A DNA stretch of 64,000 nt from JBNJGB01 sp051747385 (GTDB lineage: Bacteria; Myxococcota_A; UBA9042; PHBI01; JACKFB01), in the NCBI GenBank assembly GCA_051747385.1, contig JBNJGB010000013.1, positions 102,095-166,094 on the forward strand, given 5' to 3'. Positions 16,794 through 24,352 of the stretch are shown here, piece after piece (positions within the stretch are counted from its first letter, which is position 1; each line of letters opens with the position of its first letter). Under the pieces are notes generated by a model. The model saw only the letters and a list, made by a program, of their open reading frames with translations. It did no database searches and was not told where the DNA came from. A program made the translations under genes and the position numbers.

Positions 16794-18548
16794 TCAGGCC
16801 CCGGGCCCGACCGCTTCGAACTCGGCGGCGACGCGGAAGACCACGTACTCCGCGGGGCGGACCGGGGCGACGCCGCATTCTACGACGACCTGGCCCGCGT
16901 CGCGAACCTCCGGGGGATTGGTCTCCTCGTCGCACTTCACGAAAAACGCCTCTTCGGGGCTCCGCCCCTTGAAGTAGCCCTGCTGCCAGAGGTCCAGCAG
17001 GAACATCGTGACCTGTCGGGTGAGACTCTTCCACAGCATCGGCGTGTTGGTCTCGAACACGGACCACTGCAAGCCGCGTTCCACGCTGGCGATGACCGAG
17101 TTCACCACCCGGCGCACGTTCACGTACCGCCACGAGGGGTCGCTCGAGGTGGTCCGGGCGCCCCAGACGCGGATGCCACGGCGCGAGAAGCTCTTCAGGC
17201 AGTTGATGCCCTCGTCGGTCAGCTCGCCGATGTCCGCGTCCCGCAGATCGCGCCCCAGGTCGAACACGCCCTCTAGCTCCTCGTTCGCTGGGGCCCGGAA
17301 GGTGCCCATCTCCGCGTCGCAGCGGGCGAAGATGCCGGCCACGTGCCCCGAAGGCGGCACCAGGCGATGACGCCCTCCGTGCTCGATGGAGATCCACGGA
17401 AAGTAGAACGCCCCGTAGCCGCTGTCGAAGAGCAGCCGCCACTGGCTCGCCCGCCGGTGGTCCCGCGGGTCCGGGAAGTCCAGGATGGAAAACCGCGTCT
17501 TCACGCGCTCGCACTGGCTGATCATGGCGTCCTGGACCACCTGGACGTCCTTCTCGGTCCGGAAGCCGTGGCTGCTCTCCAGGGCCCACATGAGGTCGGG
17601 GGCGACCAGCAGGTCCACCTCCTCCACGGCCTCGTAGGCGGCCAGTCCGTAGCGCTCCTCGGGCCCGATGTTCGCCCCGATGAAGTCCTCGGGCGTGACC
17701 GTGTGCAGGCCGTCGCTCCCCTGCTCCAGGAAGGCCTCCTCCCGGTCCACGGGATAGCGTGCGTGGACGGGCTTGTCGGGCCGGGTGTCCTCGACGCGGA
17801 CGACCTCCGACCGGGCGTTGACGACGCGCTCGACGTACTGGTCGGAGATGGGTGAGAGGGAGAGATTGCCGAACCGCTCCCGGTGCGGCCCCCACTGGAC
17901 GCCCAACTCGAACTCCACGGGCTCGATGTAGGTGGGCGCGCCGGACTTGAAGCTCCGGTCCAGGGGCTGGTCCGTGCTCCAGCTGATGGTCTTGCCGGAC
18001 AGGTCGGTGAGCGTCCGGAAGGCCTCGCCCTGGTGGTCCCGGAGGCGCACCAGGGTGCCGCGGCTGAGCCCGTGGGTGCTCTTGATGACCGCCGAGGTGT
18101 CCCCCTCGCGGACGTCGAGGGTCAGGAAGGTGGACACCCGCGGCTCCTGGCGGCGGACCCGCACCCGGATGCGATTCCCCCAGGTCCCCTCGTTGGCGGC
18201 CCGCACGACGAGGGTCGGCTTCCCGTCGTCGTCGGCCAGCCGAAGATGCGCCGCGCGCGCCGTCTCCTCGCCCCTGCGGTCGACCTGGTGAGCGATGCGG
18301 AGGACGTAGCAGGCGTCGCCGCCGTTCAGGAAGAAGCCCTCGACCGCGGGCGCCAGGTAGCCCTCGTCGTTCAGGCGGCCGAACACGTCCCGGAACTCGT
18401 CCACGGACGTGACGCGCACCGGGGTGTTGGTCGGGCCGCGCTGGGCCACACCCACGAAGCCGGGGACGCCGGCGGGCCCGAGGCTGATGGGCACGAATCG
18501 CCGCTCGTCCGGAGCCTGATAGACGCCTGGTGCGCGTGGTGCTGCCAA
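16794..18548 (-). CDS. Contractile tail sheath protein 2 (long form)
   Basis: The protein has 584 aa. The N-terminus ('PGVYQAPDE', 'GVPGFVGVAQRGPTNTPVRV') and the C-terminal half ('GINCLKSFSRRGIRVWGART' and 'DPSWRYVNVRRVVN') are typical of the tail sheath family. The C-terminus ends with 'PAEYVVFRVAA'. It is 200 residues longer than sheath 1 because of a middle insertion (about 90-290) that should be surface-exposed. The start is a TTG, supported by a strong ribosome-binding site (GAGAGGAGG, 8-nt spacing). No ATG lies nearby. Multiple sheath paralogues are normal in eCIS. Confidence 0.93.
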   Translation of the reverse strand: MAAPRAPGVYQAPDERRFVPISLGPAGVPGFVGVAQRGPTNTPVRVTSVDEFRDVFGRLNDEGYLAPAVEGFFLNGGDACYVLRIAHQVDRRGEETARAAHLRLADDDGKPTLVVRAANEGTWGNRIRVRVRRQEPRVSTFLTLDVREGDTSAVIKSTHGLSRGTLVRLRDHQGEAFRTLTDLSGKTISWSTDQPLDRSFKSGAPTYIEPVEFELGVQWGPHRERFGNLSLSPISDQYVERVVNARSEVVRVEDTRPDKPVHARYPVDREEAFLEQGSDGLHTVTPEDFIGANIGPEERYGLAAYEAVEEVDLLVAPDLMWALESSHGFRTEKDVQVVQDAMISQCERVKTRFSILDFPDPRDHRRASQWRLLFDSGYGAFYFPWISIEHGGRHRLVPPSGHVAGIFARCDAEMGTFRAPANEELEGVFDLGRDLRDADIGELTDEGINCLKSFSRRGIRVWGARTTSSDPSWRYVNVRRVVNSVIASVERGLQWSVFETNTPMLWKSLTRQVTMFLLDLWQQGYFKGRSPEEAFFVKCDEETNPPEVRDAGQVVVECGVAPVRPAEYVVFRVAAEFEAVGPGA

Positions 18549-18729
18549 CCTCGGTTCCTCCTCTCCCGCCCGGGCCGCCCATGTTCACACGGGACCGGGA
18601 CGGCGAGCCCTCGGGCTCCTGGTTTCCTCCGGCCGACGCCCGCGCCCCCACGGGGCCGTCGGCCCGCTCGCTCCATTGGCGCCGGGAAGGGCCCGGCGGC
18701 CGCGCATCCGGCTCGCCAGCATCCGGGCC

Positions 18730-18951
18730 TCAAGACTTCCGGGACCGGTTGATCTCCTTGTTGATCTCCGAGATCTCCCGCACCCAGATCTGCCGCTCCC
18801 GGTGCTCCATCGCCAGGATCTCGTCGATGGACCAATGGAAGTGGTACGCGATGTACGCTACCTCCTGGTAGATGCGTTCCAGGGGGTAGCTTACGATTCC
18901 CCCAGGTCGGACCCCAGGTCGACGTCGAAGCCGTGCCCGCAAGCCGGGCAC
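18730..18951 (-). CDS. DUF6760-like domain, probably made only as a -1 frameshift extension of the tail-assembly chaperone
   Basis: The conserved part starts at about base 18899 ('YPLERIYQEVAYIAYHFHW', then 'EILAMEHRERQIWVREI') and has about 56 residues. The frame opens upstream at a GTG (18951), but that GTG has no ribosome-binding site and would add an Arg-rich stretch that is merely the shadow of the chaperone's zinc knuckle. Between it and the conserved part the only other usual start is a TTG at 18942. The frame is -1 relative to the chaperone gene, and a slippery heptamer and hairpin lie at the junction (18857-18903). The likely product is a 177-aa fusion (121 chaperone residues plus 56). 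The 'hW..eeil.m..re...w' pattern resembles the T part of phage GT proteins. Confidence 0.75.
   Translation of the reverse strand: MPGLRARLRRRPGVRPGGIVSYPLERIYQEVAYIAYHFHWSIDEILAMEHRERQIWVREISEINKEINRSRKS
18857..18903 (-). promoter_or_regulatory. Candidate -1 programmed ribosomal frameshift site
   Basis: On the minus strand the zero-frame codons are ctG GGG GAA tcg TAA, giving the heptamer G GGG GAA (18903-18897). Gly-tRNA on GGG can re-pair fully one base back. After six bases (TCGTAA, including the zero-frame stop) a hairpin begins: GCTACC, 1x1 mismatch, CCTGG, a 10-nt loop, CCAGG, GGTAGC (18890-18857). Site, spacer of 6 nt and stem-loop all match the known design of -1 frameshift signals. 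It would join the chaperone frame to the DUF6760-like frame. Confidence 0.7.
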
Positions 18952-19262
18952 TTCACGTCGACCGCGGCCGTACCCTCCTCGTTGATGCGCCGGTAGAAGT
19001 CCTGCAGATATGCCAGGTCCGTCGAGAACAGCGCCTCGATGACCGAGGGGTTGATGGACTTCAGATCACCCAGCTTCTCGATGACCCGGCTCAGTAGGAT
19101 GATGACCAGGTACGCGCGGTTGTTCTGCACCCGGTAGTCCTGCAGCGGCAGGATCTCGTCCTTCGCCGTGGCCAGCCTCATCACCCCCTTGCGGTGCACG
19201 TTGCCGTCCTTGTCGACGTAGCCCTTCGGGAGCGTGAACTCGAATTCGGTCTTGAACGCCAT
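18891..19262 (-). CDS. Tail-assembly chaperone-like protein with C-terminal zinc knuckle
   Basis: The protein has 123 aa. The N-terminal beta hairpin 'FEFTLPKGYVDKDGNVHRKG' and the helical part ('ILPLQDYRVQNNRAYLVIIL', 'LGDLKSINPSVIEALFSTDL') match phage tail-assembly proteins of the TAC_7 type. The last 20 residues add 'CPACGHGFDVD', a CxxCxH knuckle. Such chaperones bind the tape-measure protein during tail assembly. The ATG at 19262 follows AGGACGG. A longer opening to 19316 adds an unrelated stretch. The stop lies in a -1 frameshift signal, so a longer form with the DUF6760-like domain is probably made too. It is the first gene after the terminator at 19400-19439. Confidence 0.85.
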   Translation of the reverse strand: MAFKTEFEFTLPKGYVDKDGNVHRKGVMRLATAKDEILPLQDYRVQNNRAYLVIILLSRVIEKLGDLKSINPSVIEALFSTDLAYLQDFYRRINEEGTAAVDVKCPACGHGFDVDLGSDLGES

Positions 19263-19399
19263 CGATGTCCGTCCTGCCTGTTCGTACCTGCTCGCCGCCC
19301 CCACGGGCGGCGCCATGCATAGGTAGCGCGCCGTCGGCTCCCTTGCAAGAGGGCCCGGAGCGCCGGTCCGAGGGGAGCTTCCGCGTCCTCGGCCCCCAC

Positions 19400-19439
19400 A
19401 AAAAGAAGGGCGAGCGCCTCCCTGAGGTGACGCTCGCCC
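19400..19439 (-). terminator. Rho-independent terminator behind tube 1
   Basis: On the minus strand a 9-bp stem GGGCGAGCG/CGCTCGCCC, with a further CCTC/GAGG pairing inside, is followed at once by TTCTTTTT. It lies 59 nt after the tube 1 stop and 138 nt before the chaperone start. It should end or attenuate the transcript carrying the Pvc16-like, sheath 1 and tube 1 genes. A weak promoter-like pair (TTGCAA, 17 nt, TACCTA) lies between it and the next gene at about 19321-19349. Confidence 0.85.
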
Positions 19440-19497
19440 GTCCGTGCTCGCGTCACGCCGCGCGTCCCGGCGAGGGACCCGCGACGCGGGGCAGGAG

Positions 19498-19929
19498 CTA
19501 GCCGCGCTCGATCTTCTCGACCGCCAGCTCGATCTCCTCGACGTTCACGTCGGTGCCCTTGCCGTCGAGGGAGAAGCCCTTCCACTTGGCGGGCCACGCC
19601 TCGAAGAAGTTGTAGCGCATCACCTCGGAGCCGTCGTCGGCGCAGAGGATGATCGAGCCGGACTTCCGCTCGACCTTGCCGTCGATGACCATCTTGCGCC
19701 ACTGCCACAGCTCATCGGTGTTGATGTAGCCGCGCTTCAGCGTGATGTTGCTGTACTTCGTGCGGCCGGGCCGCTTGCGCAGGATGATGTCGTCGCCGTC
19801 CTGGTACTCGACGATCTCCGTCTCGGAGTCGAGGCCCTCGACGTTGCGGAACGCACCCTGCGTGACGCCCTCGATCTCGACCTTGAAGTTGAAGTTACCG
19901 ATGTGGTCGTGCTCACGACGATTCGGCAT
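19498..19929 (-). CDS. Major tail tube protein 1 (gp19-like, Afp1-type)
   Basis: The protein has 143 aa. The tube fold is clear: 'HIGNFNFKVEIEGVTQGAFR', then 'IVEYQDGDDIILRKRPGR', 'WRKMVIDGKVERKSG' and 'NFFEAWPAKWKGF'. These proteins stack as hexameric rings to form the inner tube through which the payload is expelled. ATG behind CTGGAGG. It follows sheath 1 by 83 nt and precedes a strong terminator, so it belongs to the first, probably most abundant transcript. Confidence 0.94.
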   Translation of the reverse strand: MPNRREHDHIGNFNFKVEIEGVTQGAFRNVEGLDSETEIVEYQDGDDIILRKRPGRTKYSNITLKRGYINTDELWQWRKMVIDGKVERKSGSIILCADDGSEVMRYNFFEAWPAKWKGFSLDGKGTDVNVEEIELAVEKIERG

Positions 19930-20012
19930 GGGATCCTCCAGTCAGCATCATGTCCGGCTTCGGGGACCGGGAACCGCCCCGGGCCCCTCCACCGGGTTCG
20001 GGAATCGGATGA

Positions 20013-21167
20013 CTACTCGCTGACCTCACCGCCGGCCGGCATCTGGCCGATGCGGAAGATCACGAACTCGGCCGGCTTCACGGGGCACATGCCGATCTCG
20101 CAGACGAGCTGGCCGGCGTCGATGACCTCCGGCGGGTTCGTCTCGGCGTCGCACTTCACGTAGAAGGCCTCCTCCGGGGTGCTGCCGAACAGCGCGCCCT
20201 GGCGCCACAGGCGCATCAGGAACGCCGACAGGTCCCGCGTGATCCGCTTCCAGAGCCGCTCGTCGTTCGGCTCGAAGACGGCCCACTGGGTGCCGAGCTC
20301 GATGGACTGCTCCACCATGTTGAACAGCCGGCGGACGTTGATGTAGCGCCAGCTGGCGTCGGACGAGATGGTCCGGGCGCCCCACACGCGGATGCCGCGG
20401 TTCGGGAAGCTCCGGATGCAGTTGATCCCCTTCGGGTTGAGGATGTCCTGCTCGCCCTTGGTGATGTTGTACTTCAGGCCCAGGGCGCCGCGGACGATCT
20501 CGTTCGCGGGGGCCTTGTGGACGCCGCGCTCGCCGTCGACGCGCGCGTAGACGCCGGCCATGTACCCGCTGGGCGGCTGGAAGACGTTGCCCTCGTACGG
20601 GTCGTAGACCTCGACCCACGGGAAGTAGTACGCGCCGTACTTGGAGTCGCGCGGCTTCGGCAGCTTGTCGACGCCGCCCTTCTCGATGAGCTCGGGCGAG
20701 TCGAGGATGGCGAACCGGTAGCGCATGTTCTCGCAGTGGCTCAGCACCGCGTCCTGCACGGCCGGGTCGGTCTGGCCCGGGGCGCAGACGATGTTGATGT
20801 CGTCCACGTCCTCGAAGGCCTTGAGGCCGGTGCGCGTACCGGGGCCGTTGTCGCTCCCGATGTACTTGCCGGCCTTGCCGCCCTTCTTGCCCTCCTCCTC
20901 GCCGGCGCCGACGTTGAGGACGTAGCAACGGCCGCCGCCGTTGTTCAGGAAGCCGTACACGGCGTGGGCCAGGTACTCGCTGTTCTTGAAGTCACCGAAG
21001 GCCTTGGTGAACTGACTCCAGTTCGTCACGAAGACCGGGTCGTTGACCGGGCCGACCTCGGATTCACCGACGAAGCCGACGGTGCTGGTGCCCACCATCT
21101 CCAGGGGCTTCGTACCGCGATCGACCTCTTCGACATAGACACCGGGGGACAGGTAGCTCGTTGCCAT
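20013..21167 (-). CDS. Contractile tail sheath protein 1 (short form)
   Basis: The protein has 384 aa, the compact sheath size of Afp2-type major sheaths. Signatures are 'LSPGVYVEEVDRGTKPLEMV', 'GFVGESEVGPVN', 'PKGINCIRSFPNRGIRVWGA' and the C-terminal arm 'VCEIGMCPVKPAEFVIFRIG'. The sheath contracts around the tube to drive it through the target membrane. ATG behind GGAGGAG. It is first-transcript partner of tube 1. The 140 bp upstream to the Pvc16-like gene hold no gene and only a weak GCCCC/GGGGC hairpin. Confidence 0.95.
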   Translation of the reverse strand: MATSYLSPGVYVEEVDRGTKPLEMVGTSTVGFVGESEVGPVNDPVFVTNWSQFTKAFGDFKNSEYLAHAVYGFLNNGGGRCYVLNVGAGEEEGKKGGKAGKYIGSDNGPGTRTGLKAFEDVDDINIVCAPGQTDPAVQDAVLSHCENMRYRFAILDSPELIEKGGVDKLPKPRDSKYGAYYFPWVEVYDPYEGNVFQPPSGYMAGVYARVDGERGVHKAPANEIVRGALGLKYNITKGEQDILNPKGINCIRSFPNRGIRVWGARTISSDASWRYINVRRLFNMVEQSIELGTQWAVFEPNDERLWKRITRDLSAFLMRLWRQGALFGSTPEEAFYVKCDAETNPPEVIDAGQLVCEIGMCPVKPAEFVIFRIGQMPAGGEVSE

Positions 21168-21307
21168 TTATCGCTCCTCCTGCAGGGTCTTGGGAATCCC
21201 ACCCATCGCGCCCCTCCGTGGGGCTCGTTTACAGCGAGCGATGTCCCTGACCGGAAAGCGCACCATGTCCCTCGTCCTGGCCCACTGCGGACCGCGTCCG
21301 TTCGGAA

Positions 21308-21901
21308 TCAGCTCCGAGGGGTGGTAGCAATTTCCTTGCCAGTGACTCGCTTCACTTCTGGTGAACGGCGATCCGACTCGATGCGGAATCGCACGTAGTA
21401 GTAGACGGCCGGCCTCAGCTCCTCACCCATGCTGCGCCAGAAGCTCAGCACGTCGTTGTAGTCGTACTGGAGGTTCGGATAGACGTTCAGCTTGTCGTCC
21501 GGGAAGAAGGCGTCGCCCTCGAGCTGCTCCCCCGTGAGGATGGGGTGCTCGACGAACGTCTTCACCGCCAGCCCGGTCAGGAGGTTCTCCTCCGCCGGGG
21601 AGTTGCCCCACACGCTGACGATGTAGTGCGCCAGCAGGTGGACCGGGGCGTCCCGGTAGTACTCCACGATCCGCCCGTCCTTCCGATAGCTGGACACGAG
21701 GGTCTGGGACCGCTCGCGATACCGCTGGTCGAAGGCCAGGTGGTACATGTAGCAGTTCACCGTCGGCAGGTTCTTGATGTTGTCCTTCTTCGGCTTCTCG
21801 GTGCTGATGTTCACCGTGGTGAATCCGGCCTTCTTGAAGGACTCCTCGAGGAGGGACTTCAGGGTCTCGCCGATGTCCTTGATGACCTCGAACTGGCTCA
21901 T
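21308..21901 (-). CDS. DUF4255/Pvc16-like tail terminator protein
   Basis: The protein has 197 aa. The N-terminal helix 'IGETLKSLLEESFKKAGF', the beta segment 'LPTVNCYMYHLAFDQRYR' and 'LLAHYIVSVWGNSPAEENLL' match the DUF4255 (Pvc16 N-terminal) family. Afp16/Pvc16 cap the tube and sheath and fix the final length. It is the first gene of the locus in transcription order, about 85 nt behind a sigma-70-like promoter. In Afp and PVC this gene stands last, next to an AAA+ ATPase, which is not found here. Confidence 0.93.
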   Translation of the reverse strand: MSQFEVIKDIGETLKSLLEESFKKAGFTTVNISTEKPKKDNIKNLPTVNCYMYHLAFDQRYRERSQTLVSSYRKDGRIVEYYRDAPVHLLAHYIVSVWGNSPAEENLLTGLAVKTFVEHPILTGEQLEGDAFFPDDKLNVYPNLQYDYNDVLSFWRSMGEELRPAVYYYVRFRIESDRRSPEVKRVTGKEIATTPRS

Positions 21902-21992
21902 CCGGTCCCTGCTCCGACGGCGCGCTCCAGCTCCGACGCTCTTGTGGCCGCGATCCCCCCGCGATAGAGCCGCCTGCTGAAGCGTGGCAAGG

Positions 21993-22022
21993 ACCGTAGC
22001 ACACGCTTTTTCAGGGTGTCAA
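21993..22022 (-). promoter_or_regulatory. Candidate sigma-70 promoter of the injection-system locus
   Basis: On the minus strand a perfect -35 box TTGACA (22022-22017) is followed after 18 nt by TACGGT (21998-21993) as -10. The predicted transcript start is about 85 nt upstream of the Pvc16-like ATG. The -10 is poor and the spacer is at the long end, so an activator may be needed. Confidence 0.45.
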
Positions 22023-22140
22023 ACCAACCCAACACACCAGAATCACTGCACATTAGCGCACCCCGAACGCCCCACGGGAGGGGCCGTGACGCGCCACCTC
22101 GATGCGGACTCTCCGGAGGGGGTCTGCGGCCCCGGGCTGG

Positions 22141-22317
22141 CCCGGCCTTCTCACCATCCGCCGGCTGCAGCTTGGGATCCGCCCGCGTCTCCGGCGCGTG
22201 CTCCGTCCGGCCACCTCGACGTACCGCGAGTACGACTTCAGTGGCCTCCAGTCGGCGCCACGCCGGATCCACGGACGCCTCCCGGCGCTTCGCTCGGCGT
22301 CTTGTGAGAAGCCCGGG
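22141..22317. repeat. 177-bp MITE-like palindromic repeat, copy 2 (inverted)
   Basis: It has the same length as and opposite orientation to 501-677. Terminal inverted repeats match at 13 of 14 positions (CCCGGCCTTCTCAC and CCCGGGCTTCTCAC). The two copies flank the injection-system locus on either side. The rest of 21902-22396 holds the promoter at 21993 and nothing else that I could identify. Confidence 0.8.
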
Positions 22318-22396
22318 GTAGGGGCCGACACCCGGAGACAGCCGACCCCATCTGTGGACTGTCGACCCCACTCCCCCGGCGGCGCGGAGCGCGTCC

Positions 22397-22855
22397 TCAG
22401 AATCCCGGTCGCGGGGGCGTGCTTGCGCTGCTGTGGACCTCGAGCGTGTAGACGCTGGCCCCGTCCGTGACCACGATCTCCAGGAAGTACTGCCCCGCCG
22501 ACAGGTTCACCGGGCCGACCACGTCCTTGCGGCGGCCCTCGCGGTGGTCGGCTTGCACCTTCGCGTCGGCGAACTGGTCCCGGACGGCCACGCGCGCCTC
22601 CACGCCGGGATCGTCCCACCAGATCTCCACGCGCACCTCGGCGTCCTGCTCGAGGGTGAAGGTCTTCCAGTCCGTGTGGTCGCCCTGCGGGGCGCTCGCC
22701 CGATCGTCGACCGGCTTCCCCAGCGGGATCTCCACTGCTCCGGCCCGGAGCGCGTCCTCCCCGGAGTGGCGATCCATGGTGGCCCCGCACCCCGACGCGG
22801 TGCAGAGCGCGACGATCATCGGAACCAGGAGCCCCCATCGGCTGCCGAGCATCAT
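22397..22855 (-). CDS. Lipoprotein with PPC-like beta domain
   Basis: The protein has 152 aa. The signal peptide ends in a lipobox-like 'TASGC' with Cys about residue 23. The mature part, with 'WKTFTLEQDAEVRVEIWWDD' and 'VNLSAGQYFLEIVVTDGASV', has the strand pattern of bacterial pre-peptidase C-terminal-like domains. No catalytic residues are visible. ATG ATG behind AGGAGGGG. It is divergent from the ECF sigma gene with 107 bp between them, so the two could share regulation. The function is unknown; it could be a surface sensor for the sigma factor, but this is inference. Confidence 0.75.
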   Translation of the reverse strand: MMLGSRWGLLVPMIVALCTASGCGATMDRHSGEDALRAGAVEIPLGKPVDDRASAPQGDHTDWKTFTLEQDAEVRVEIWWDDPGVEARVAVRDQFADAKVQADHREGRRKDVVGPVNLSAGQYFLEIVVTDGASVYTLEVHSSASTPPRPGF

Positions 22856-22928
22856 GCCCCCTCCTGTGGCCGGCGCCCGCCGGGCGCACCAGATATGGCG
22901 GTGTCGAGCACTGGTTGTACACTGCGAA

Positions 22929-22956
22929 GGAACTTTTTTCGACGGCGGACGTCTGG
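22929..22956 (+). promoter_or_regulatory. Candidate ECF-sigma promoter, possible autoregulation
   Basis: GGAACTT (22929-22935) and CGTCTGG (22950-22956) are separated by 14 nt. These resemble the -35 GGAAC and -10 CGTC boxes of group IV sigma factors at normal spacing. The expected transcript start falls at or very near the GTG at 22963, which would make the mRNA almost leaderless. Confidence 0.45.
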
Positions 22957-22962
22957 CAAGGC

Positions 22963-23586
22963 GTGGGACGAAGCGACGACAGGGCGAGCGACGAAGCGCT
23001 CCTCGCGCGCGGCCTGGCCGGCGACAGGGCGGCCTGGGACGCCTTCGTCGCGCGCTTCGCCCCCCTGGTCTACGGCACCATCCACGACGCGCTGGCCCGC
23101 TACCACGTCCCGGCCGACAGCCCGCGGGTCGACGACCTGTTCGGCGGCGCCTTTCTGGCCCTCTGGGACCGGGACGGGCGCAAGCTCCGCCAGTGGAGCG
23201 GGCACTGCTCCCTGGCGAGCTGGATCCGGCTGGTCACCACCTCGGTGGTGGTCGACGACCTGCGGCGACGCCGGCCCGAGGTCTCCCTGGACGCGGACCA
23301 CGGATCCGCCGGACCGACGTTGGAGCGGCTCGCCGACCCTGCACCGCACGCCCACGATCTCCTCGAGCGCGCCGAGCGCATCGGGCTGGTCCGCGCAGCC
23401 CTGGACCGCATGTCGGACCGGGACCGGGCGCTCCTGCTCCGCCTGTTCGCCGACGGGGTGAAGCCCGGGCGCGTGGCCGAGGAGATGGGACTCCGCCCCG
23501 GCGCCGTCTACACGCGCAAGAACCGGGCCCTCGCCCGGCTCCGGGAGGCCGTCGAGGACCTGGCCCGGGAGGGAGGCGGGCTGTGA
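22963..23586 (+). CDS. RNA polymerase ECF-type sigma factor
   Basis: The protein has about 207 aa. Region 2 lies about residues 12-85 ('LLARGLAGDRAAWDAFVARF', 'LFGGAFLALWDRDG', 'SLASWIRLVTTSVVVDDLRR'). Region 4 lies about 125-195 ('ALDRMSDRDRALLLRLFADG', 'VAEEMGLRPGAVYTRKNRAL'). I chose the GTG at 22963 because an ECF-like promoter lies directly upstream. A TTG at 22915 would add 16 residues but overlaps that promoter and has no ribosome-binding site. It heads an operon with a zinc-finger protein and two CHAT proteins. Confidence 0.85.
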   Translation: MGRSDDRASDEALLARGLAGDRAAWDAFVARFAPLVYGTIHDALARYHVPADSPRVDDLFGGAFLALWDRDGRKLRQWSGHCSLASWIRLVTTSVVVDDLRRRRPEVSLDADHGSAGPTLERLADPAPHAHDLLERAERIGLVRAALDRMSDRDRALLLRLFADGVKPGRVAEEMGLRPGAVYTRKNRALARLREAVEDLAREGGGL

Positions 23587-23662
23587 GATTCCGCGACCGC
23601 GCCCGTCCATGCAGGCGAGGGGCGTCGCCTCCACGCCCCGTGACCGTGCCACGGAGGGCAGC

Positions 23663-24352
23663 ATGAGCCGCGACCGCGTCCCCCCCGACCACGCCGCCTC
23701 GGGCGCGCCGACGGAGGCCCTCCTCCGAGCCGCCCTGGCCCCGGACACCGGCTGCCCGGACCTGGCCGCGCTGGCCGCCGACGACGCCGGGGCCGACGAT
23801 CGCCTGGCCCGCCACGTCGCCTCCTGTGCGCGTTGCCGGAACCTCCTGGCGGGGCTCGCATCCCGGCCCCGCCCCCTGCCCGAGGGGGTTCGGGGCGAGC
23901 GACTGCTCTCGCGCGCGCGTGACATCCCGACGAGGCCCGGGCCCGGCCTCCCCCGTTCGGAGGCGCCCGCCCTGCTGCGAATCGTGGTGCGGGCGATGGA
24001 CGACGCCCTCGAGATCCTCGAGACGTCGGGCACGGTGCTGGAGGCCGCGGCGGCCCGTGGACCGGCCGACCGCGCGGTCGGGGTCGAGCGGCGCGTCGAG
24101 GGTGTCGCGCTCCGCGCGCACCTGTCCTACAGCCCGACGAGCGGCTTTGGTATCCTCGTCGACGTGCAGCGGGACGATGCCGACAGGGGCCCCTTGCGGG
24201 TGACGCTCCGGCGGGCGGGCCGGGACCTCCGCAGCGAGGTCGCCGAGGACGGAACGGTCCTCTTCCCCGGCGTGCGGCCGGGACGCTATCGGGTCGACCT
24301 CGGAACCCGCGGGGGATCGCTGGGCCACGCCGATCTGGACCTGGAGGCCTGA
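23663..24352 (+). CDS. Zinc-finger (anti-sigma-like) protein with C-terminal beta domain
   Basis: The protein has 229 aa. Near residue 45-60 it has 'RLARHVASCARCRNLLA', the HxxxCxxC motif of zf-HC2-type anti-sigma factors. There is no membrane helix, so it would be a soluble regulator. The C-terminal part ('PLRVTLRRAGRDLRSEVAED', 'VLFPGVRPGRYRVDLGT') looks like a carboxypeptidase-regulatory-like or Ig-like module. The ATG at 23663 follows ACGGAGGG; an upstream opening from 23609 is not supported. Its last base is the first base of the CHAT gene start (ATGA-type overlap), so the genes are coupled. Binding to the ECF sigma factor is inferred from the motif and position. Confidence 0.75.
   Translation: MSRDRVPPDHAASGAPTEALLRAALAPDTGCPDLAALAADDAGADDRLARHVASCARCRNLLAGLASRPRPLPEGVRGERLLSRARDIPTRPGPGLPRSEAPALLRIVVRAMDDALEILETSGTVLEAAAARGPADRAVGVERRVEGVALRAHLSYSPTSGFGILVDVQRDDADRGPLRVTLRRAGRDLRSEVAEDGTVLFPGVRPGRYRVDLGTRGGSLGHADLDLEA

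Noticed and set aside
22397..22855. Lipoprotein as part of the eCIS locus
   Set aside because: It is separated from the locus by the promoter and a repeat and is in its own unit facing the ECF operon.
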